From an uncultured beta proteobacterium (lineage in GTDB: Bacteria; Pseudomonadota; Gammaproteobacteria; Burkholderiales; Burkholderiaceae_C): DNA of 45,495 bases. Below, piece by piece: positions 18,642-28,944 of the stretch (position 1 is the first letter of the stretch; each line of letters begins with the position of its first letter). Location: the NCBI GenBank assembly GCA_903870065.1, contig CAIQBN010000375.1, forward strand, positions 1 through 45,495. Direction: 5' to 3'. A model generated the notes under the pieces. That model was given only the letters and a program-made list of their open reading frames with translations. It made no database searches and was not told the DNA's origin. A program made the translations under genes and the position numbers.

Positions 18642-19550
18642 ATGTCTCACTCTTTGCCTCCTACCATTGCGCCCCAGGCCGCTGCACGCTGGGCACAGCT
18701 CGCGCCGATGGCCACGTCACCTTGGTTGCATGAAGAAGTGGCAAGTCGCATGGCAGAGCGCTTGCAGTGGATCAAGTTGCAACCGCGAAGCTGGATCCAT
18801 TGGGAGCCGCTGCGCGGTGGATTGCAGGTGCACAAACGTCTGCTGGAACACTATCCCGGCTCCCTGAGCCATTTGGTGCAGGGTGTTGAAAAGCATGCCA
18901 GTCTGGTGCGCCAGACTGTATTGCCGTCTTGGTGGAGTCCATCCCGATGGACTGGGCCGCGGCAGCTTTTTGGTCTGCCTGCCGAGCCCGCCCAGATGGT
19001 GTGGTCCAACATGGGGCTGCATATGGCCGCAGACCCCCAGGGACTGATTGGCCAGTGGTGCGGATTGCTGGAGCCCAACGGGTTTTTGATGTTTTCCTGT
19101 CTGGGTCCCGACACGTTGCGGGAGTTGCGCACCGTCTACGCGCAACAAGGGTGGCAACAGCCGTCGCATGCATTTACCGACATGCATGACTGGGGTGACA
19201 TGCTGTTGCAGGCAGGTTTTGCCGAGCCGGTCATGGATATGGAGCACATAACGCTGACTTTCGAGACTCCCGAACGATTGCTGCTCGAGTTGCGTGAATT
19301 GGGGCGCAATTTGCATGTGGACCGGTTTGGCGGCTTGCGTGGGCGACAATGGCGCTCCCAATTGCTGGGCGCATTGGAGAAATTAGCGCAGCCGGGCGGG
19401 GGCGGCACGTTGCACTTGACTTTCGAGGTGGTCTACGGTCATGCGTTCAAGGCGCAAACCAGCGCAGGTAAGGGCAATGAAGCAACGATTTCTTTGGACG
19501 AAATGCGGGCGACCTTGCGCAAGGTCAATAAAAATGGTGCGACCGGTTGA
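18642..19550 (+). CDS. BioC-like class I methyltransferase with atypical motif I
   Basis: MVWSNMGLHMAADPQGLIGQWCGLLEPNGFLMFSCLGPDTLRELR resembles BioC; canonical GxGxG absent. Confidence 0.7.
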   Translation: MSHSLPPTIAPQAAARWAQLAPMATSPWLHEEVASRMAERLQWIKLQPRSWIHWEPLRGGLQVHKRLLEHYPGSLSHLVQGVEKHASLVRQTVLPSWWSPSRWTGPRQLFGLPAEPAQMVWSNMGLHMAADPQGLIGQWCGLLEPNGFLMFSCLGPDTLRELRTVYAQQGWQQPSHAFTDMHDWGDMLLQAGFAEPVMDMEHITLTFETPERLLLELRELGRNLHVDRFGGLRGRQWRSQLLGALEKLAQPGGGGTLHLTFEVVYGHAFKAQTSAGKGNEATISLDEMRATLRKVNKNGATG

Positions 19551-19714
19551 CTTTGGGGCTTGACACATACGGCGGAGTCTGATTTTGCCGAAGATTGCTG
19601 GGCTACAATAACCTCAAAACCGAGGGCTGGCGACCCTTGTCTGTGCGCCGTTGCTGGTGCGTGCGGCCAAGTTTTTGGCACTGTTCAATCTGATTCGACG
19701 AAGAAAAGACCAAG

Positions 19715-20899
19715 ATGAAGAGCATTTTTAAACCATTGGCTTCACTGCCCCTCGCGGTGAGCGCCTGGGCCAGTACTGCAGTGTTTTCGCTGGCGCATGC
19801 TGTCAATGACTTGCCAGGCGGCCCAGCGGTAAACCAGCTCAATTTGGCGCCACCTGCCACCAAGATTGCAGAAGAGCAGCATTGGCTGCACTGGTTCATG
19901 ATGATCGTGTGCACGGTTATTTTTGTGGCCGTGTTTTCGGTCATGTTTTATTCCATTTGGAAGCACCGCAAGTCCAAGGGACACAAGCCAGCAACATTCC
20001 ACGAATCCGTCGTCGTTGAAATCGTCTGGACCGTCATTCCGTTCATCATCGTTATCCTGATGGCTCTGCCAGCCACCAAGGTCGTCGTGGCCATGAAGGA
20101 CACGACCAATGCAGACCTGACCATCAAGGTCACCGGAATGCAATGGAAATGGGGTTACGACTATATAAAAGGTGAGGGTGAGGGCATCGGTTTTGTGTCG
20201 TCCCTTGATCCGGCACAGCGCGCCATGTCGGACGCGGGCGGCCCAAAGAAGGGTGAGTCGGTCGATGACTATTTACTCAAGGTCGACAAGGCGTTGGTCG
20301 TCCCGGTTGGTAAAAAGGTCCGCATTATCACGACCGCAACCGATGTCATTCACGCGTTCGCTGTGCCTGCCTTTGGCATCAAGCAAGACGCCATTCCCGG
20401 ATTTGTGCGCGACACCTGGTTCAAGGCAGAGCGCACGGGTGACTTTTATGGTCAGTGCCAGGAACTGTGTGGTAAAGAGCATGCCTACATGCCAATCCAT
20501 GTCAAGGTTGTCTCTGCTGCCGACTACAGCCTCTGGGTTGAAGGTGAAAAGAAAAAGTTAGCCGCAAAAGCCGATGATCCAGCCAAAGTCTGGGCGCTTG
20601 CTGACCTGAGCAAGCGGGGTGAAAAGGTCTATGCCGCCAACTGTGTTGCGTGCCACCAGCCCAATGGCAAGGGCGCGGGTCCCATCAAGCCCCTAGACGC
20701 AGCTGCCATCGTGCTCGACTCTGACAAGAGTAAACAAATTGGGGTGTTACTCAACGGCCAGAATAATGGCGCCATGCCAGCTTGGAAAGCGCTCAGTGAC
20801 ACCGATATTGCTGCGGTGATTACCTACACCAAGAACAACTGGTCCAACAAGACGGGTCAGATCGTGCAGCCGGCTGAGGTGCTGGCTCTGCGCAAGTAA
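19715..20899 (+). CDS. coxB: cytochrome c oxidase subunit II with C-terminal cytochrome c domain (caa3-type)
   Basis: CuA motif CQELCGKEHAYM; CXXCH in VYAANCVACHQPNGKG. Confidence 0.95.
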   Translation: MKSIFKPLASLPLAVSAWASTAVFSLAHAVNDLPGGPAVNQLNLAPPATKIAEEQHWLHWFMMIVCTVIFVAVFSVMFYSIWKHRKSKGHKPATFHESVVVEIVWTVIPFIIVILMALPATKVVVAMKDTTNADLTIKVTGMQWKWGYDYIKGEGEGIGFVSSLDPAQRAMSDAGGPKKGESVDDYLLKVDKALVVPVGKKVRIITTATDVIHAFAVPAFGIKQDAIPGFVRDTWFKAERTGDFYGQCQELCGKEHAYMPIHVKVVSAADYSLWVEGEKKKLAAKADDPAKVWALADLSKRGEKVYAANCVACHQPNGKGAGPIKPLDAAAIVLDSDKSKQIGVLLNGQNNGAMPAWKALSDTDIAAVITYTKNNWSNKTGQIVQPAEVLALRK

Positions 20900-20948
20900 T
20901 CAGCGCAAGCCGATTGACCGAATTTAGTGAATTGAGAAGGAAATCAGG

Positions 20949-22571
20949 ATGAGTGCCGTACTAGACCACCACGATCATGCCCATGACGACCACCACGACC
21001 ACCATGCGCCGTCGGGTTGGCAGCGTTGGGTATACGCCACGAATCACAAGGATATCGGGACCTTGTATTTGCTGTTCGCTTTCACCATGTTGATGGTCGG
21101 TGGCGTTCTGGCGCTGATTATTCGCGCCGAATTGTTTCAGCCTGGTCTGCAAGTGGTGAATCCGGAGTTGTTCAATCAGCTCACCACGATGCACGGTCTC
21201 ATTATGGTGTTTGGTGCCATCATGCCGGCCTTTGTCGGTTTCGCGAACTGGATGATCCCCCTGCAAATTGGTGCGGCGGACATGGCTTTTGCGCGTATGA
21301 ATAACTTTAGTTTCTGGCTGATGATTCCGGCTGCGGCGATGTTGGTTGGCTCGTTCTTTATGCCCGGAGGTGCCCCTGCCGCTGGTTGGACGCTGTACGC
21401 ACCGCTGACACTGCAAATGGGTCCCTCCATGGATGCCGGCATTTTTGCCATGCACATTCTGGGTGCCAGTTCCATCATGGGTTCGATCAACATCATTGTG
21501 ACCATCCTGAACATGCGCGCTCCTGGCATGACGCTGATGAAGATGCCCATGTTCTGCTGGACCTGGCTGATCACCGCCTACCTGCTGATTGCAGTGATGC
21601 CCGTGTTGGCAGGCGCCATCACCATGACGTTGACCGACCGCCACTTTGGCACCAGTTTTTTCAACCCGGCAGGTGGTGGTGACCCGGTGATGTACCAGCA
21701 CATCTTCTGGTTCTTCGGCCACCCTGAGGTCTACATCATGATTTTGCCGGCCTTCGGCATCATCAGCCAGGTGGTCCCGGCCTTTGCGCGCAAGAAGCTG
21801 TTTGGCTACGCATCCATGGTGTATGCCACATCGTCGATCGCCATTCTGTCCTTCATTGTCTGGGCGCACCACATGTTCACCACCGGAATGCCGGTGACTG
21901 GTCAGCTGTTCTTCATGTACGCCACCATGCTGATCGCGGTGCCCACCGCCGTGAAGATTTTCAACTGGATCGCCACGATGTGGCAAGGCTCCATGACGTT
22001 CGAGACGCCCATGCTGTTTGCAGTGGGCTTTATCTTTGTGTTCACCATCGGCGGATTTACCGGGTTGATGCCTGCGGTGGCGCCCATTGACATCCAGTTG
22101 CAGGACACCTACTACATCGTCGCCCACTTCCACTATGTGCTGGTGGCCGGATCGTTGTTTGCGATGTTCTCTGGCGCCTATTACTGGTTGCCCAAGTGGA
22201 CTGGCGTGATGTACAGCGAAACACGGGGTCAGATTCACTTTTGGTGGTCGATTATCTCTTTCAACATCACCTTCTTCCCAATGCACTTCCTCGGTTTGGC
22301 AGGCATGCCGCGCCGCTACGCGGATTACCCGATGCAGTTTGCAGATTTCAACGCGGTTGCGTCGGTCGGTGGGTTCCTTTTTGGATTTGCCCAGGTGTAT
22401 TTCTTCCTCTTCGTCGTGCTACCAGCCATGCAGGGCAAGGGTGAGAAGGCAGTGCAGAAGCCATGGGAAGCAGCAGAAGGTCTGGAGTGGGAAGTCCCAT
22501 CCCCGGCACCCTTCCATACTTTCGAGACTCCGCCCAAATTGGATGCGACCGCGACCAAGGTCATTGGTTAA
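20949..22571 (+). CDS. coxA: cytochrome c oxidase subunit I
   Basis: [54 protein letters not shown]. Confidence 0.98.
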   Translation: MSAVLDHHDHAHDDHHDHHAPSGWQRWVYATNHKDIGTLYLLFAFTMLMVGGVLALIIRAELFQPGLQVVNPELFNQLTTMHGLIMVFGAIMPAFVGFANWMIPLQIGAADMAFARMNNFSFWLMIPAAAMLVGSFFMPGGAPAAGWTLYAPLTLQMGPSMDAGIFAMHILGASSIMGSINIIVTILNMRAPGMTLMKMPMFCWTWLITAYLLIAVMPVLAGAITMTLTDRHFGTSFFNPAGGGDPVMYQHIFWFFGHPEVYIMILPAFGIISQVVPAFARKKLFGYASMVYATSSIAILSFIVWAHHMFTTGMPVTGQLFFMYATMLIAVPTAVKIFNWIATMWQGSMTFETPMLFAVGFIFVFTIGGFTGLMPAVAPIDIQLQDTYYIVAHFHYVLVAGSLFAMFSGAYYWLPKWTGVMYSETRGQIHFWWSIISFNITFFPMHFLGLAGMPRRYADYPMQFADFNAVASVGGFLFGFAQVYFFLFVVLPAMQGKGEKAVQKPWEAAEGLEWEVPSPAPFHTFETPPKLDATATKVIG

Positions 22572-22576
22572 GTGCC

Positions 22577-22690
22577 ATGATGACCCCGGAGCAAAAGAAA
22601 GCCAATGCCAGAACCGGATTGATTCTGGCGTCTGTTGCGGTGCTGTTTTTCGTCGGATTTATGGTCCGTATGGTTTTGTTTGGCAAGTAG
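22577..22690 (+). CDS. small single-TM cytochrome oxidase-associated protein (37 aa)
   Basis: MMTPEQKKANARTGLILASVAVLFFVGFMVRMVLFGK between coxA and ctaG. Confidence 0.75.
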   Translation: MMTPEQKKANARTGLILASVAVLFFVGFMVRMVLFGK

Positions 22691-22693
22691 GCG

Positions 22694-23293
22694 ATGCGGC
22701 TGGAGCGCGAAAATCTTCTGATGGTGCGCAAACTGGCTGTGATCACAGTCGGAATGTTTGCGTTCGGCTATGCATTGGTGCCGATTTACCAATCGATTTG
22801 TGAAATGACGGGTATCAACGTTCTGGCGTTGGGCGAGCGCAATATTCCGGGTGCAGCGGCGGGTCTGCCGGCCAACACCCAAGTTGATATGAGCCGCACC
22901 ATCACGGTCGAGTTTGACGCCAATACGCGTGGCCCCTGGGAATTCAAGCCAGCGCAGCGTTCGGTTGAAGTTCACCCCGGGGAGTTGACCACCGTGATGT
23001 ACGAATTCCAGAACACCCAAAACCGGCGAATGTCGGCACAGGCAATACCTAGTTATGCGCCCCAGCAGGCATCCGCGCATTTCAACAAGCTGGAGTGTTT
23101 TTGCTTCAAGCAGTACACACTGGAGCCGGGTGAGAAGAAGGCCTGGCCAGTTGCCTTTGTCATAGATCCAAAGCTGTCGCGTGATGTGAAGACCATCACC
23201 TTGTCCTACACTTTTTTTGAAGTGGGTGGCAAGACACCTCCGGCGCCGGTTGCTGCCGCGTCGCCCGCCGAAATCAGTGGGGGTCGTTCGTGA
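22694..23293 (+). CDS. ctaG: cytochrome c oxidase assembly protein (Cox11 family)
   Basis: FGYALVPIYQSICEMTGIN, FNKLECFCFKQYTLEPGE. Confidence 0.95.
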   Translation: MRLERENLLMVRKLAVITVGMFAFGYALVPIYQSICEMTGINVLALGERNIPGAAAGLPANTQVDMSRTITVEFDANTRGPWEFKPAQRSVEVHPGELTTVMYEFQNTQNRRMSAQAIPSYAPQQASAHFNKLECFCFKQYTLEPGEKKAWPVAFVIDPKLSRDVKTITLSYTFFEVGGKTPPAPVAAASPAEISGGRS

Positions 23294-23508
23294 GCGAGAA
23301 AACCCCTTTGTCCTCGAATGCACAACCATCTATCTGGTGTAGTGTGAAACTGGTCGCTTGGTCTTTTTTGGGCATTCGCAGCAACCGGGAATATCAGCAT
23401 GACCTGGCCAAAGTCAGCCCCATGCATGTGGTTTTGGTTGGACTTGTCAGCGTACTGGTCCTGGTTGTGGGACTGATTGGGCTGGTCAATTGGGTCGTTG
23501 CAAAATAA
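23290..23508 (+). CDS. DUF2970 family small membrane protein
   Basis: SFLGIRSNREYQHDLAKVSPMHVVLVGLVSVLVLVVGLIGLVNWVV; GTG start overlaps the ctaG stop. Confidence 0.8.
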   Translation: MSEKTPLSSNAQPSIWCSVKLVAWSFLGIRSNREYQHDLAKVSPMHVVLVGLVSVLVLVVGLIGLVNWVVAK

Positions 23509-23580
23509 TGGAAACACTGTGGGTGAAACCCGTTCGCCGTCTGGCAGCAGGTTCGGTCCCCAACTGAATAGGAGAAAGAA

Positions 23581-24462
23581 ATGAGTTCAACACCACACGG
23601 CGCAACACCGTATTACTTTATTCCGGGACCGTCGCGCCACCCGGCAATGGCCGCATTGGGTCTGTTTTTTGTGATCCTTGGCGCGGGACAGTGGATTAAC
23701 GGTGCCGAATGGGGCAAGTATGCGCTGGCGCTTGGAATGGTGTGGTGGCTCACCGTACTCTATCAATGGTTTAGCCAATCCATTGGCGAGAGTGAAAGTG
23801 GCCAATATGGCCACAAAATCGATATTTCCTTCCGTTGGAGCATGACCTGGTTCATCTTTTCAGAGGTTATGTTCTTTGGCGCGTTCTTTACTGCCTTATG
23901 GTGGGCGCGCGCGCATTCCGTGCCCGCGCTTGGTAGCTTGGATAACGCCTTGCTGTGGCCTAATTTCAAGGCAGTGTGGCCCAGCGTGGCAGCCGGTATG
24001 ACGGCCTCTCCGGCCGGCATTGTCGAACCGTTCTCGACCATGGGGCCATTCTGGTTACCAACCATCAATACTGCGCTGCTGTTGACCTCTGGCGTGACCT
24101 TGACCATTGCCCACCATGCACTGGTGGCTGGCAACCGCGCGAAAACAATCGGGTTTATGTGGATCACTGTGCTGTTGGGAGTGACCTTTTTGTGCGTGCA
24201 AGGATATGAGTATTACCATGCCTACACACTCTACAACTTGAAGCTGAACTCCGGGGTGTTTGGTTCGACCTTCTTCATGCTCACTGGCTTCCACGGCTTT
24301 CACGTGTTTGTTGGCATGTTGATGTTGTTGTTTATTACCCTGCGACTTCAAAAAGGGCATTTCACACCCGAGCGGCACTTCGGTTTTGAAGGTGCGGCCT
24401 GGTATTGGCATTTTGTTGACGTGGTCTGGTTGGGCCTTTATATCCTGGTGTATTGGCTCTGA
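23581..24462 (+). CDS. coxC: cytochrome c oxidase subunit III
   Basis: YFIPGPSRHPAMAALGLF, FFMLTGFHGFHVFVGMLML, AWYWHFVDVVWLGLYILVYW. Confidence 0.97.
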   Translation: MSSTPHGATPYYFIPGPSRHPAMAALGLFFVILGAGQWINGAEWGKYALALGMVWWLTVLYQWFSQSIGESESGQYGHKIDISFRWSMTWFIFSEVMFFGAFFTALWWARAHSVPALGSLDNALLWPNFKAVWPSVAAGMTASPAGIVEPFSTMGPFWLPTINTALLLTSGVTLTIAHHALVAGNRAKTIGFMWITVLLGVTFLCVQGYEYYHAYTLYNLKLNSGVFGSTFFMLTGFHGFHVFVGMLMLLFITLRLQKGHFTPERHFGFEGAAWYWHFVDVVWLGLYILVYWL

Positions 24463-24480
24463 TTGCGCTGGCAGCCGGCA

Positions 24481-24507
24481 AAAAGGCACCGCTTGCGGTG
24501 CCTTTTT
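24481..24507. terminator. bidirectional Rho-independent terminator between coxC and the convergent DUF2909 gene
   Basis: AAAAGGCACCG-CTTG-CGGTGCCTTTTT. Confidence 0.85.
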
Positions 24508-24536
24508 AGTTGAAGACCGGCAGGATCTGTAGCGCG

Positions 24537-24758
24537 TTAGCGCCCGCTTGGAATGCCTGTCGGATGAATGTAATCCAGGCTCCAGGCAAGCAAAATGCAT
24601 CCAAACAGCACGATCGATACGGCAACGCGCAGTCCGAGGGCCCACGCCATCTTTCGCGAGGTTTGAACTTTTTCTTTTCCCGAGCGCAACATAAAGAACA
24701 GTGCCGCCCCGAGGCTAGCAAGAATGGCCAGAAATGCAAGGGCTACAAGGTATGTCAT
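24537..24758 (-). CDS. twin transmembrane protein (DUF2909-like)
   Basis: MTYLVALAFLAILASLGAALFFMLRSGKEKVQTSRKMAWALGLRVAVSIVLFGCILLAWSLDYIHPTGIP. Confidence 0.75.
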   Translation of the reverse strand: MTYLVALAFLAILASLGAALFFMLRSGKEKVQTSRKMAWALGLRVAVSIVLFGCILLAWSLDYIHPTGIPSGR

Positions 24759-24773
24759 GAACAGGATTATCTG

Positions 24774-25511
24774 GTGATCGGCCGATTCAAGTTTGTCGTC
24801 ATTACATTGGCCACGGTGCTTGCGGTGGCCAGCACGGTTGGCATGGGCGTGTGGCAATTGTCGAGGGCGGCGGAAAAGCAGGCGCGCCAAGCAAGGATGG
24901 ATGCCCAGGACGCCAAGCCGCCACTCAACGCTGCTGATTTTTTCGCCGCAAAAGACCCAACGTCCATGCTGCACCGGCGTGCCCGTTTGCGGGGCACATG
25001 GGCGGCGCCATCCCTGTTGTTTCTGGAGAATCGCCCAATGGACGGGCGGGTCGGTTTTTTGGTTTTGATGCCCTTTGTCCTTGAGGCCGGTCAAGGCACG
25101 TTGGTCGTGCAGCGAGGTTGGGTTCCCCGTAGTCTGGATGATCGCCAGCGTGTGCCACCTGTTGATACACCTGTTGGCGTTGTGGAAATTGAGGGGCGAA
25201 TTGCCCTGGCGCCATCTGACCTTTTTGTGCTGGGTACCCCACAGGGAGGACCAATACGGCAAAATCTGGACCTGCCACAATGGAGGGTTGAAACTGGGCT
25301 GCCTTTGGCCCCGGTTACCTTGCAGCAGACTGGTTTCGACCCAGGTGGCATGTCCAGGGACTGGCCAACAGTCAGTTTGGGGGTTGAAAAGAATTATGGC
25401 TACGCCTTCCAGTGGTTCGGTATGGCATTTCTTTTTGTCGCGCTCTACATTTGGTTTCAAGTATTCCGCCGTTTTATTTTCCATCGCAAGGACCCGATCA
25501 AGCATGCCTAG
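24774..25511 (+). CDS. SURF1 family cytochrome oxidase biogenesis protein (start approximate)
   Basis: MGVWQLSRAAEKQ, LENRPMDGRVGFLVLMPF, VQRGWVPR, NYGYAFQWFGMAFLFVALYIWF. Confidence 0.9.
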   Translation: MIGRFKFVVITLATVLAVASTVGMGVWQLSRAAEKQARQARMDAQDAKPPLNAADFFAAKDPTSMLHRRARLRGTWAAPSLLFLENRPMDGRVGFLVLMPFVLEAGQGTLVVQRGWVPRSLDDRQRVPPVDTPVGVVEIEGRIALAPSDLFVLGTPQGGPIRQNLDLPQWRVETGLPLAPVTLQQTGFDPGGMSRDWPTVSLGVEKNYGYAFQWFGMAFLFVALYIWFQVFRRFIFHRKDPIKHA

Positions 25512-26202
25512 CGCGACAAAAACCTCCCAAGTCGGGGAGCAGCCCCTGGGGATGACCGTCCATTCGCTGCCCTCGCCACAGGACTTGACTGGCAATGCGT
25601 CGGTCCGAACGCAGGCAGGGCGCTGGAAAATGCTGGCCGTTCTGCTCGTATGTATTGCCCCGGTTGTTGCATCCTATTTCACGTTTTACGTCGTGCGCCC
25701 CGAAGGGCGCCGCAATTTTGGCGAATTGATTGATCCCCAGCGCGCACTGCCGGATCTGGTGGGTCGTGCCCTGGACGGCAAGCCAGTCAATTTGCGCGCA
25801 TTGAAAGACCAATGGCTGCTAGTTAGCGTCGGCTCTGGCGCATGTGACGCACAGTGTGCGCGCCATCTGTATATACAGCGCCAACTGCGCGAAGGACTGG
25901 GCAAAGAAAAGGAACGTATGGATTGGGTCTGGCTGGTCAGCGACGAAACCCCGGTGGCGGACGCCTTGCTGCCGGCGCTCAAAGAAGCAACGGTTTTGCG
26001 CCTTGCTGCCAACGATCTGGCGACTTGGCTGGCGCCCCAGCCGGGGCAGGCGCTGCAGGATCATCTGTACCTGGTCGATCCCCGGGGCAAGTGGATGATG
26101 CGCTTTCCGGCGCCCATTGACACTCAGTCAGCTGCGAAAATCCGGCGCGATCTCGATCGCCTGTTGCGCGCTTCCGTTCATTGGGACAAGTCCGGACGCT
26201 GA
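25504..26202 (+). CDS. membrane-anchored Sco/thioredoxin-like protein with CxxxC motif
   Basis: Single N-terminal TM; LLVSVGSGACDAQCARHLY; downstream DHLYLVDPRGKWMMRFP; lies between SURF1 and ctaA. Confidence 0.75.
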   Translation: MPSATKTSQVGEQPLGMTVHSLPSPQDLTGNASVRTQAGRWKMLAVLLVCIAPVVASYFTFYVVRPEGRRNFGELIDPQRALPDLVGRALDGKPVNLRALKDQWLLVSVGSGACDAQCARHLYIQRQLREGLGKEKERMDWVWLVSDETPVADALLPALKEATVLRLAANDLATWLAPQPGQALQDHLYLVDPRGKWMMRFPAPIDTQSAAKIRRDLDRLLRASVHWDKSGR

Positions 26203-26225
26203 GTCTGCAAAGCAAGATTCTTTTC

Positions 26226-27383
26226 ATGCACCCAAACCTTTACGATTTTTCCCCATTGGCTCGGATGCTGGTGATGGGGCTTTTGCTTGCCTCCGGCCCG
26301 TTGCTGATGGTCTATTTGCGCAATCGCAGTGCGAGTCCGCTGGGGCGCTTGCATGCACTCACCGTGGTGACGCTATTTTTGACCTTCGATCTGGTTCTGT
26401 TTGGTGCATTTACCCGCTTAACCGACAGTGGCTTGGGCTGTCCGGACTGGCCCGGATGTTACGGTAGTGCCAGTCCGTTGGGGGCTAGCCTGGAAATTGA
26501 AACGGCCCAGCAGGCGATGCCGACAGGACCGGTGACTGCCAATAAAGCCTGGATCGAAATGGTGCACCGCTACTTGGCAATGGGCGTTGGGGTGCTAATT
26601 ACTGTGTTGGCAGGCACTGCCTGGCTGGGTCGCAAATCGCCCATAACGCGCCCGGTAATCAGCCCCTGGTGGTCCACTGTCACCTGGATTTGGGTTTGCG
26701 TACAAGGCGCATTTGGTGCGCTAACGGTCACTATGAAGCTTTTTCCCGCCATTGTGACTTTGCATTTGCTGGGTGGCTACATCTTATTGGCGTTGCTGGC
26801 CGTTCAAGTAACGCAATTGGCCCAGCAACAGGGGGTGCAGCAAATGAGCCTCGTTTCGAGTCGATTGCAAATGGCTGTGGGCATGGCGTTGGCCTTGCTT
26901 TTTGTGCAGTCGGCATCAGGCGCCTGGGTTAGCACCAATTACGCGGTATTGGCATGTGCGGAGTTCCCCAAGTGTCAGGGGCAATGGTGGCCGCAAATGG
27001 ACTTTGGAGGCGGGTTTGAGTTTTGGCGGCCACTGGGATTGAATCGACAGGGTGCGCATATCAGCTTCCAGGCCCTGACTGCGATTCATTTTGTGCATCG
27101 ACTGTTGGCCATCGTGACGTTGGCTGTGCTCGCCGCTTTGGCATGGAAGCTATACCGACATGATTCATTGCAGCGCACCGGTCGAACATTGGGGATTTTA
27201 TTGGCCGTGCAGTTTGCTACTGGTTTGAGTAATGTGGTCCTTGACTGGCCAATTGTTGCAGCGGTCTTGCATACCGGAGGTGCAGGTGCCATGGTTGTTG
27301 TGCTGACATCACTCTGGGCATCAACCATTTCCGTGCGCGAGGGCACCGACGCACTCAGGACTTCTGGCGGGGCACTAGCATGA
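26226..27383 (+). CDS. ctaA: heme A synthase (COX15/CtaA)
   Basis: [50 protein letters not shown]. Confidence 0.95.
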   Translation: MHPNLYDFSPLARMLVMGLLLASGPLLMVYLRNRSASPLGRLHALTVVTLFLTFDLVLFGAFTRLTDSGLGCPDWPGCYGSASPLGASLEIETAQQAMPTGPVTANKAWIEMVHRYLAMGVGVLITVLAGTAWLGRKSPITRPVISPWWSTVTWIWVCVQGAFGALTVTMKLFPAIVTLHLLGGYILLALLAVQVTQLAQQQGVQQMSLVSSRLQMAVGMALALLFVQSASGAWVSTNYAVLACAEFPKCQGQWWPQMDFGGGFEFWRPLGLNRQGAHISFQALTAIHFVHRLLAIVTLAVLAALAWKLYRHDSLQRTGRTLGILLAVQFATGLSNVVLDWPIVAAVLHTGGAGAMVVVLTSLWASTISVREGTDALRTSGGALA

Positions 27384-28276
27384 CTGGTCAGGTTCCCGTG
27401 TCCGCTCCATCCGTGTTCCAGCAGTTTTACGCGTTGACCAAGCCGCGAGTGATTCAACTGATCGTGTTTTGTGCACTAATTGGTATGGTGCTGGCTGTTC
27501 CGGGCGTGCCATCGCTGGCCAACACCGGTCTCGCGGCCATGGCCTGCGTTGGGATCTGGCTTGTTGCAGCGGCAGCAGCAGCGTTCAATTGCATTGTCGA
27601 GCAAGGCATTGACGCCAAGATGAAGCGCACCGCGTGGCGCCCGACGGCGCGCGGTGAGCTGAGCAACGTGCAAACTCTGTTTTTTTCGGGCGCGCTGGGC
27701 GCATTGGGCTCAGCGTTGCTTTATTTTTGGGTCAATCCATTGACCATGTGGCTCACCTTTGCGACGTTTGTCGGTTATGCCGTCATTTACACAGTCATTC
27801 TGAAGCCGCTGACCCCGCAAAATATTGTGATCGGGGGTGCATCTGGCGCCATGCCACCCGTGCTGGGATGGTCCGCCATGACAGGTGATGTTGGACCCGA
27901 GGCTTTGATCCTTTTTTTGATTATTTTCCTTTGGACGCCACCCCACTTTTGGGCGCTTGCCTTGTACCGGGTCGAAGACTACCGCAAGTCAGGGTTGCCA
28001 ATGCTGCCGGTGACGCACGGAAGCGAATTCACACGCCTGCAAATTCTGCTCTACACCTTCGTGTTGTTTGCGGCATGCTTGTTGCCCTTTGTGTATGGCA
28101 TGAGTAGCTGGATCTATTTGGCGTCCGCGGTGGTGTTAGGTGTCGGCTTTTGCCTCTATGCCTGGTATCTGTGGCGCGATTATTCGGACGAGTTAGCCCG
28201 GCGGACTTTTCGTTATTCGCTCATCCACTTGAGTGCATTGTTTGCCGCTCTCTTGCTTGACCACTACTTGCTGTAA
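27380..28276 (+). CDS. ctaB: protoheme IX farnesyltransferase
   Basis: [70 protein letters not shown]. Confidence 0.97.
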   Translation: MTGQVPVSAPSVFQQFYALTKPRVIQLIVFCALIGMVLAVPGVPSLANTGLAAMACVGIWLVAAAAAAFNCIVEQGIDAKMKRTAWRPTARGELSNVQTLFFSGALGALGSALLYFWVNPLTMWLTFATFVGYAVIYTVILKPLTPQNIVIGGASGAMPPVLGWSAMTGDVGPEALILFLIIFLWTPPHFWALALYRVEDYRKSGLPMLPVTHGSEFTRLQILLYTFVLFAACLLPFVYGMSSWIYLASAVVLGVGFCLYAWYLWRDYSDELARRTFRYSLIHLSALFAALLLDHYLL

Positions 28277-28303
28277 TTAATGACCCGATCAGACGCATTA
28301 AAT

Positions 28304-28915
28304 ATGAATAAACGAATTGCTATGAAAAATATAGCTGCTTGCGCTTTGTTTACGGGGGCTGCAGTGCTATTTTCTGCCTGCTCGCCACAGCAGGCGACCT
28401 TTGTGTCCGTAGACGTCACCGGCGCGGACTATGCCAAGAATTTCGAGTTGACCGATCACAACGGGCAGGTCCGGCATTTGCCGGATTTTGCTGGCAAGGT
28501 GGTCGTCATGTTTTTTGGGTACACCCAGTGTCCTGACGTTTGCCCGACCTCGCTGTCCGAACTCGCAGAAGTCAAAAAAGCGTTGGGAAGTGACGGCGGA
28601 CGCCTGCAAGTGCTTTTTATCACGGTGGATCCGCAGCGTGACACCCAGGAGGTGCTGAAGAGTTATATGTCAAACTTTGATCCAAGCTTTTTGGCACTGC
28701 ACACCACTCCCGAAAAGCTGCCCGAGCTTGCCAAGGAGTACAAGATTTACTTCAAGAGGGTCGATGGCCAGACGGCGACAAGCTACACCATGGACCATTC
28801 GGCGGGCAGTTATGTGTATGACACCAAGGGTCAATTGCGTTTGTTTACACGCTACGGGATGGGTGCCAAGGGCTTGACTGAGGACATCCGACTGCTGCTA
28901 AAACAGGCATCGTAG
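28304..28915 (+). CDS. SCO family copper chaperone, lipoprotein (start 28304 or 28322)
   Basis: FFGYTQCPDVCPTSL, FITVDPQRDT, MDHSAGSYVYD; lipobox FSAC. Confidence 0.92.
   Translation: MNKRIAMKNIAACALFTGAAVLFSACSPQQATFVSVDVTGADYAKNFELTDHNGQVRHLPDFAGKVVVMFFGYTQCPDVCPTSLSELAEVKKALGSDGGRLQVLFITVDPQRDTQEVLKSYMSNFDPSFLALHTTPEKLPELAKEYKIYFKRVDGQTATSYTMDHSAGSYVYDTKGQLRLFTRYGMGAKGLTEDIRLLLKQAS
28317..28373 (+). repeat. ~55-bp repeat copy forming the start/signal peptide of the SCO gene
   Basis: TTGCTATGAAAAATATAGCTGCTTGCGCTTTGTTTACGGGGGCTGCAGTGCTATTTT. Confidence 0.6.
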
Positions 28916-28944
28916 ACTTACTTTTTTCTGGAGAAACCGCCACG

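Noticed and set aside
19551-19714. Possible promoter/leader of the cox operon (TTGACA at 19560, TACAAT at 19604)
   Set aside because: No pair of hexamers has acceptable 16-18 bp spacing, so no promoter was called
20961-22286. 441-aa minus-strand ORF opposite coxA
   Set aside because: Shadow ORF of the conserved coxA reading frame; His/Gln/Arg-rich low-complexity translation with no recognisable domain
24759-25595. Upstream extension of the DUF2909-like minus-strand ORF (352 aa in the ORF track)
   Set aside because: Only the last 73 aa look like a protein; the rest is antisense to SURF1
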